A stretch of 64,000 nucleotides of DNA from UBA1433 sp964581565 (GTDB lineage: Bacteria; Bacillota; Clostridia; Eubacteriales; UBA1433), in contig CAZOOZ010000001.1 of assembly GCA_964581565.1 (NCBI GenBank), forward strand, positions 62,001 to 126,000, read 5' to 3'. Both the position numbers and the translations under genes were made by a program. Numbering within the stretch: the first letter of the stretch is position 1; each line of letters opens with the position of its first letter. The notes beneath the pieces were generated by a model that was not told the origin of the DNA, ran no database searches, and saw nothing but the letters and a program-made list of their open reading frames with translations. This document shows, piece after piece, positions 59,907 through 64,000 of this stretch.

Positions 59907-60536
59907 ATGCTGTATAAAGGACTAAAATTCGGAATGATACTGCAACTGGCTATCGGACCGATCTGCTTACTCGTTTTTAACACGTCTATTGCAAACGGAC
60001 TGGCGAGCACATTGCTACTGATTGTGGCAATTACAGCTGTGGATGCTTTTTTTATTGCGCTTGCATCTGTTGGGATCGCTGCATTTATTAATAAACCAAA
60101 AATAAAAAAGAGCATTCAATTGATTGGTTGTGCGGTGTTGGTTTTATTTGGACTCGATATATTATTTGGCGCTTTTGAAATAGCATTATTTCCAAGTTTT
60201 TCGTTCTTTTCAGATGTTTCCAATACAAGCTTGATTGTGCAAGGCATTGTTCTTACTGCGTCAAATCCGTTGACAATTATATTCTGGGGAGGCGTATTTG
60301 CTGCACAGATTTCAAAAAATAATTTCGATAAAAAGCAATTGGTAATTTTTGGAGCGGGATGTGCGCTGTCTACCTTGCTTTTTTTGATTTTTATTGCTGT
60401 TTTAGGCGTCTTTGCAGGAAAATTACTGCCTTCGCTCATAATTCGAATCCTCAATGTTACAGTTGGAGTGGGGTTAATCTTTTTTGGCTTGAAACTTTTA
60501 TTAAAGAAAGATAAGAGTAAAGAAGCGAGCATATAA
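59907..60536 (+). CDS. LysE/RhtB-family amino acid exporter
   Basis: 209 residues from ATG 59907, with GAGGTGG directly upstream. Six TM helices; signature LQLAIGPICLLVF in the first helix and NPLTIIFWGGVFA in the middle. It exports amino acids or similar metabolites. The longer frame from 59805 would overlap the divergent promoter and is rejected. Confidence 0.85.
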   Translation: MLYKGLKFGMILQLAIGPICLLVFNTSIANGLASTLLLIVAITAVDAFFIALASVGIAAFINKPKIKKSIQLIGCAVLVLFGLDILFGAFEIALFPSFSFFSDVSNTSLIVQGIVLTASNPLTIIFWGGVFAAQISKNNFDKKQLVIFGAGCALSTLLFLIFIAVLGVFAGKLLPSLIIRILNVTVGVGLIFFGLKLLLKKDKSKEASI

Positions 60537-60752
60537 TAAATAAGATTAGCTAATGATATGTTGAAATGAAGAATATGATCAATGAAAGGACAGTCTTGTT
60601 TTTTTGAAACACTTCAATTAAAAATAAAAGTAATCGTTTAAATAAAATAATTATTTTATTTTTAGTTTATTCATTGATACTTTTATAATCTAAATAGGTT
60701 TAGAAATTGTCTTATTTTATATTATAAAAATTATTTTTAAAAGGAGGTGCAA

Positions 60753-61788
60753 ATGAAACGGGTACGGTTGTTTGGCTATATCATTACGGCGGGTATATTG
60801 TTGTTTACATCTGTATGGCCGCCGGTTTTTGTATCGGCTGCGGCCGAAGGCTACTGGCAGCAAGAGTCTGTGGAAATGCAAAAAAGTGATGAATATGCAG
60901 GCAGGGTAGCCAAAACAGTGAAATTAGGCCAAGGGTTTGCATCGGTGAGGGAAGAAGACACGGTAACTGGAGATGTCTATGCCGATTCCGTGGTATGGAC
61001 GGAACCGGCCGCTACATACTTGGCGGGAGATAGCGTTGCGATGACTTTGGATATTTCAATCGATTCATATATCTGGAATAGCGGAGAAGGGGATAATAAT
61101 TCAAGTCTGAATTATATGGGATCTAAAATCAATGCCCGCATTGACGAACCGGATCTTTTATATGGATTTGTAGGGCCCGCTGCAGTTGATTTGACAACAG
61201 AGAACGGCACCATAAATGCCCAAGTAAGTGCGATTGGCGGAAAGATTATAAAAAGCAGTGATTCGTTAAATGTATCTGCTGTTTTTTGCGGCAGGCAGGA
61301 AAGAAGGGGAGATAAAGACCATCTACATTGGCTGCGATGCCGGCGTGGTACGCTATAATTACAAATGGATTGCGGAGCCTGTCAGCAATACCGCTGGAGA
61401 ACCGAAAATAAGTGAAAGCAACACTGAAATGAGTGAAGGGAAAACAATAAGAGTATCCGGAATCGTTGAAAATGTAAACCATGTTGCGATGCCTCGGATG
61501 GAGCTGGAGATAAGCTTATATTATAACGCAGATACTTGGTATGCAAATGCGTCAGCTGATGTAAGCAGTGCTACGACCACGGATATAGAAGGACGGTTCA
61601 AACAAGATATCAAACTACCTGAGAATATTTTAAATGATGATATAATAAATTCACGGCACATTATGCAGGGAGTGCAGGAAACGCGTTATTGCACAGAGTG
61701 CGGAGCTGAAAATAAATTTGGAAACATTTATTGTCAGTACTGTGGAAAAAAACTTTTGATACCAGAGATAAAGAATGATGAAATTTAG
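60753..61788 (+). pseudogene. Secreted protein with C-terminal zinc ribbon, frameshifted in a T6 tract
   Basis: Frame 1 (60753-61358) starts with a signal peptide (ITAGILLFTSVWPPVFVSAAAE) and a beta-rich domain; it leaves the true frame at TTTTTT (61282-61287). A second frame continues to 61788 and ends in a double CxxC zinc ribbon (CTECGAENKFGNIYCQYCGKK). With five T's instead of six the two join as one 344-residue protein. The change may be a real mutation, slippage-controlled phase variation or a sequencing error. A zinc ribbon after a signal peptide is unusual. AAGGAGG precedes the ATG. Confidence 0.7.
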
Positions 61789-61812
61789 TCTATGTAATCA
61801 ATAAAACAATAA

Positions 61813-61843
61813 AAAATAAGCCGCAGTTTCTGCGGCTTATTTT
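61813..61843. terminator. Bidirectional terminator
   Basis: 14-bp arms AAAATAAGCCGCAG and CTGCGGCTTATTTT with a TTT loop, between convergent genes. Confidence 0.85.
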
Positions 61844-61850
61844 TAGAAAA

Positions 61851-62528
61851 CTATTTTTTTTCTTTTTTAAAGCACATAAACCAATCTAAGCAATAATTAT
61901 CATCGGTTTGGCTTTCCATTCTTTCTTTTGCTGTTCCGCATGAGCCTGCTGTGGGAACGATCACATCATCTCCCAAACGCCAGTTGGCAGGTGTTGCAAC
62001 TTTATCTGCATCGGCTTTTTGCAAGGCGATAATGATTCTTTTGATTTCATCAAAATTTCTGCCTGTGGAGAGCGGATAATAAAGAATCGTACGTATTTTG
62101 GCATTCGGATCAATAATAAACACAGCTCGAACAGCCTGCGTATTGGATTGCCCCGGCTGAATCATGCCGTATTTATTGGCCACCTCCATGCGGATATCTT
62201 CTATGAGAGGAAATTTTACCTCTACTTTTTTCATGCCGTTCCATTCAAGATCCTGAATCTTTCGCAGCCAAGCAATATGTGCGTAGAGCGAGTCAACCGA
62301 AAGACCTATAAGCTCGGTATTTAGCTCTCTGAATTCGTCTGCCATTGTTGCGAAAGTCATAAATTCGGTGGTACAAACAGGTGTAAAATCTGCCGGATGG
62401 GAAAAAAGAATGACCCATTTGCCTTTGTAGTCTTCTGGAAAATTGATTTCTCCCTGCGTTGTCGTAGCCTTGAAACTCGGTGCGTCATCGCCAATTAATG
62501 GCATTTTGTTGTTCATCATTTCATCCAT
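61851..62528 (-). CDS. Peroxiredoxin (Prx6-like, 1-Cys type)
   Basis: 225 residues from ATG 62528 with GGAGG 7 nt upstream. Peroxidatic Cys is in HPADFTPVCTTEF, and the long C-terminal arm (TAGSCGTAKERMES; YCLDWFMCFK) is typical of archaeal and clostridial Prx6 forms. It reduces hydrogen and organic peroxides. It follows the rubrerythrin gene on the same strand, so the two make a peroxide-defence pair. Confidence 0.9.
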   Translation of the reverse strand: MDEMMNNKMPLIGDDAPSFKATTTQGEINFPEDYKGKWVILFSHPADFTPVCTTEFMTFATMADEFRELNTELIGLSVDSLYAHIAWLRKIQDLEWNGMKKVEVKFPLIEDIRMEVANKYGMIQPGQSNTQAVRAVFIIDPNAKIRTILYYPLSTGRNFDEIKRIIIALQKADADKVATPANWRLGDDVIVPTAGSCGTAKERMESQTDDNYCLDWFMCFKKEKK

Positions 62529-62587
62529 TTTAATACCTCCATTATTATATTTATTATTAATTGTCAATTACTTTGTAATTAACAATA

Positions 62588-63181
62588 TTAATAAGTCTCA
62601 ACAAATACTTCAAAGTATGATTTTGGATAGAGACATGCGGGACAGATTTCGGGAGCAGCCTTGCCTTCGTGGATATAACCGCAGTTACCGCATTTCCACA
62701 TCACTTTTTCGTCTTTTTCAAAAACTTTGCCATTTTCCATATTTTCGGTAAGCTTGTTGTATCTGATCTCGTGTCTTTTTTCTGCGGCGATGATCATTTT
62801 ATAAGCGGTCGCTATTTTATAAAAGCCTTCTTCTTCGGCTGTTTTTGCAAAAGAAGGATAAAGCTCTGCCCATTCTTCATATTCTCCGCTTGCGGCGGCT
62901 TTTAAATTATCCAGTGTATTGCCTTGAGCGATCGGATAAGATGCGTGAATTTCTAACTCTGTAGGCAATTCATCTTTAAGCCCTTCAAGTAAAAAAGAGT
63001 AGAATCTTTTAGCATGCTCTTTTTCATTATCGGCTGTTTCCAAAAAAATATTTTTAATTTGCATGTAGCCTTCCGCCTCGGCTACAGACGCATAATAAGT
63101 ATAGCGGTTCCGGGCCTGTGATTCGCCGGCAAAAGATTTAAGCAAATTTTCTGCCGTTCTTGTTCCTTTAAGATTATACAT
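62588..63181 (-). CDS. rbr: Rubrerythrin
   Basis: 197 residues. Di-iron four-helix domain with ExxH motifs (FAGESQARNRYTYYA; ETADNEKEHAKRF; AEEEGFYKIATAYKMI; AAEKRHEIRY) and a C-terminal rubredoxin-like domain (CGNCGY ... CPACLYP). It is an NADH-peroxidase component in anaerobes. AAGGAGG precedes the ATG at 63181. It is followed by the peroxiredoxin gene 59 nt downstream. Confidence 0.95.
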   Translation of the reverse strand: MYNLKGTRTAENLLKSFAGESQARNRYTYYASVAEAEGYMQIKNIFLETADNEKEHAKRFYSFLLEGLKDELPTELEIHASYPIAQGNTLDNLKAAASGEYEEWAELYPSFAKTAEEEGFYKIATAYKMIIAAEKRHEIRYNKLTENMENGKVFEKDEKVMWKCGNCGYIHEGKAAPEICPACLYPKSYFEVFVETY

Positions 63182-63324
63182 TCTGGGTTTCCTCCTTATA
63201 TAAAGTATTCTGTAAGAGTAGCTTAATTTTAACTATATAAAAACTAATAAACTTATTATAACCTTAAATGCTTAAAATGTCATTTTTAAATATTATATTG
63301 AATAAAATATAAAAGGCATTGACA

Positions 63325-63350
63325 ATTAAGTTAGTATATGCTAACTTAAT
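63325..63350. promoter_or_regulatory. Putative metal box, copy 4
   Basis: ATTAAGTTAG-N6-CTAACTTAAT, 10-bp arms. It starts immediately after a TTGACA hexamer, so a bound repressor would block the promoter. Confidence 0.65.
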
Positions 63351-63355
63351 GTAAA

Positions 63356-63371
63356 GTTAGTTTTTTCTAAC
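63356..63371. promoter_or_regulatory. Putative metal box, copy 5
   Basis: GTTAG-TTTTTT-CTAAC. Centre is about 26 bp from copy 4, giving tandem sites as at 23.6 kb. Confidence 0.55.
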
Positions 63372-63523
63372 GGTATGATATATTAATCATATAAAAAAAG
63401 CAACCTATTTGACGAGAAAAAATAAATTTTACACCAGATTCATTTATTTTTGATTTTACTTAAAACACCTGTATGAACTTCTTTGTTAAGCGGCTGTTTG
63501 AAAGACAGACGCTATAAAAAAAG

Positions 63524-63551
63524 CCTTTGGTTAGTTGAGACTAACCAAAGG
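63524..63551. promoter_or_regulatory. Putative metal box, copy 6 (long arms)
   Basis: 12-bp arms CCTTTGGTTAGT and ACTAACCAAAGG with a 4-nt spacer. The arms are identical to those at 67-96, with only the spacer changed. It is 93 nt upstream of the ABC transporter start. Confidence 0.65.
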
Positions 63552-63571
63552 GCACAGATAAATACACGGCA

Positions 63572-63603
63572 GGCAAATACCCATCATTGTTTAGGTATTT
63601 GCC
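63572..63603 (+). promoter_or_regulatory. Leader hairpin of the ABC transporter gene
   Basis: GGCAAATACC (63572-63581) and GGTATTTGCC (63594-63603) with a 12-nt loop, no T-run. Possible RNA stability or control element. Confidence 0.4.
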
Positions 63604-63643
63604 GCTATGAATGAAAAAAGAAAAGAGGGATTAAATTAAAAAA

Positions 63644-64000
63644 ATGGGAAAAAAGAATTTGAACTCGGCCCGACCCAAAAGCGGTCTGGCAAGGCTGCTT
63701 GAGCTTGCGGCCACAAAGAAACCTCTTATTGTGGGTTCCGGAATATTCTCAGCATTGGCTTCCATGGCTTCTTTTGTGCCATATATAGCTATTTATTATA
63801 TTATACGTGAAATTGTCGGAGTTTATCCTGCTTTTGCCAGTCTTGATATTCAGAGAACGATTAGCTTCGGATGGATGGCTTTTGGTGGAGCCATTGCAAG
63901 CATTTTGCTATATTTTATAGCTCTGATGTTTTCTCATCTGGCAGCATTCGGGACCCTGTATGAATTGAAAGTGAATTTTGCGTCTCATATCGCTAAGCTG
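63644..64000 (+). CDS. ABC transporter (permease-ATPase fusion, siderophore type), 5' part
   Basis: 119 codons are present; the gene runs off the window. The start MGKKNLNSARPKSGLARLLELAATKKPLIVGSG leads into TM helices, as in type IV half-transporters such as IrtA/YbtP. The ATPase part is not visible. Control by three metal boxes points to iron-chelate transport. AGAGGG lies about 14 nt upstream of the ATG, which is long. Confidence 0.65.
   Translation, partial: MGKKNLNSARPKSGLARLLELAATKKPLIVGSGIFSALASMASFVPYIAIYYIIREIVGVYPAFASLDIQRTISFGWMAFGGAIASILLYFIALMFSHLAAFGTLYELKVNFASHIAKL

Larger units (their letters stand above)
63182..63643. other. Divergent regulatory region, 462 bases without a gene
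   Basis: Holds three GTTAG-N6-CTAAC boxes (63325-63350, 63356-63371, 63524-63551) and a leader hairpin (63572-63603). TTGACA at 63319-63324, just before box 1, is a likely -35 for the plus strand. No coding frame is seen. Confidence 0.55.

Noticed and set aside
1..64000. CRISPR array
   Set aside because: No regularly spaced direct repeats with unique spacers were seen on reading the window; no cas genes.

Overview
The window looks like chromosome from a low-GC, strictly anaerobic member of the Clostridia (Firmicutes). It carries the complete HydE/HydG/HydF maturation set for [FeFe]-hydrogenase, a superoxide reductase, rubrerythrin-type proteins, a fused 4Fe-4S/flavodoxin protein, FeoAB iron uptake, many AGGAGG-type ribosome binding sites and AT-rich spacers. 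The genus cannot be fixed from the sequence. There is no rRNA, no CRISPR array and one intact tRNA (Ser, CGA anticodon).

Layout. 1-4.0 kb: a partial DUF2325 gene behind a putative metal box, a zinc-uptake operon (zur-znuA-znuC-znuB) behind a perfect 14-bp-arm operator, and a ferritin-like/desulfoferrodoxin pair. 4.2-11 kb: a radical SAM protein, then the hydrogenase-maturation operon (TM1266-like regulator, hydE, hydG, hydF, aspA-like lyase) with a dyad, a promoter and a long-looped hairpin in its leader; no hydA is present. 11-15.7 kb: small housekeeping and hypothetical genes. 15.7-17.8 kb: a complete Thoeris anti-phage system (thsA, thsB). 17.9-22.7 kb: two tandem GGDEF/HD-GYP sensors; a third lies at 56.2-58.1 kb. 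22.7-30.5 kb: a DUF3793-flavodoxin operon under tandem metal boxes, MerR/GyrI-type regulators and small enzymes, and an Lrp-alanine dehydrogenase pair.

30.6-38.6 kb is the most unusual part. A 694-residue HEAT-repeat protein is followed by a cassette of HTH protein, transmembrane Ser/Thr kinase and lipoprotein. A second cassette with the same gene order lies on the opposite strand and converges on it. The HTH proteins are paralogous. In the second cassette the lipoprotein is clearly a free copy of the kinase's own extracytoplasmic domain; in the first the kinase ectodomain and lipoprotein are of a different family and may be related to each other. I know of no named system with this layout.

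38.8-42.2 kb: hypothetical and decayed genes, an EFR1-type ferredoxin and a Vat-like xenobiotic acetyltransferase. 42.35-46.56 kb: a decayed tRNA-Ser integration island, bounded by a 54-bp repeat of the tRNA 3' half and carrying a drug-type ABC exporter with its own regulator but no integrase. Just beyond the tRNA lie a porB relic and a complete Hachiman defence system (hamA, hamB, 47.0-50.6 kb). 50.9-64 kb: an XRE regulator with twin operators and a divergent 40-residue gene, feoAB, an AraC/GyrI regulator, the third GGDEF/HD-GYP protein, a MutS-like membrane ATPase, a LysE exporter, a frameshifted secreted zinc-ribbon protein, a peroxiredoxin and a rubrerythrin, and the start of an ABC exporter/importer behind three metal boxes.

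Two themes link distant genes. A GTTAG-N6-CTAAC box occurs six times, upstream of DUF2325, DUF3793-flavodoxin and the terminal ABC transporter, which suggests one iron or manganese regulon. The oxidative-stress and iron genes (Dfx, ferritin-like, Rbr, Prx, Feo) support an oxygen-sensitive, iron-sulfur-heavy metabolism.
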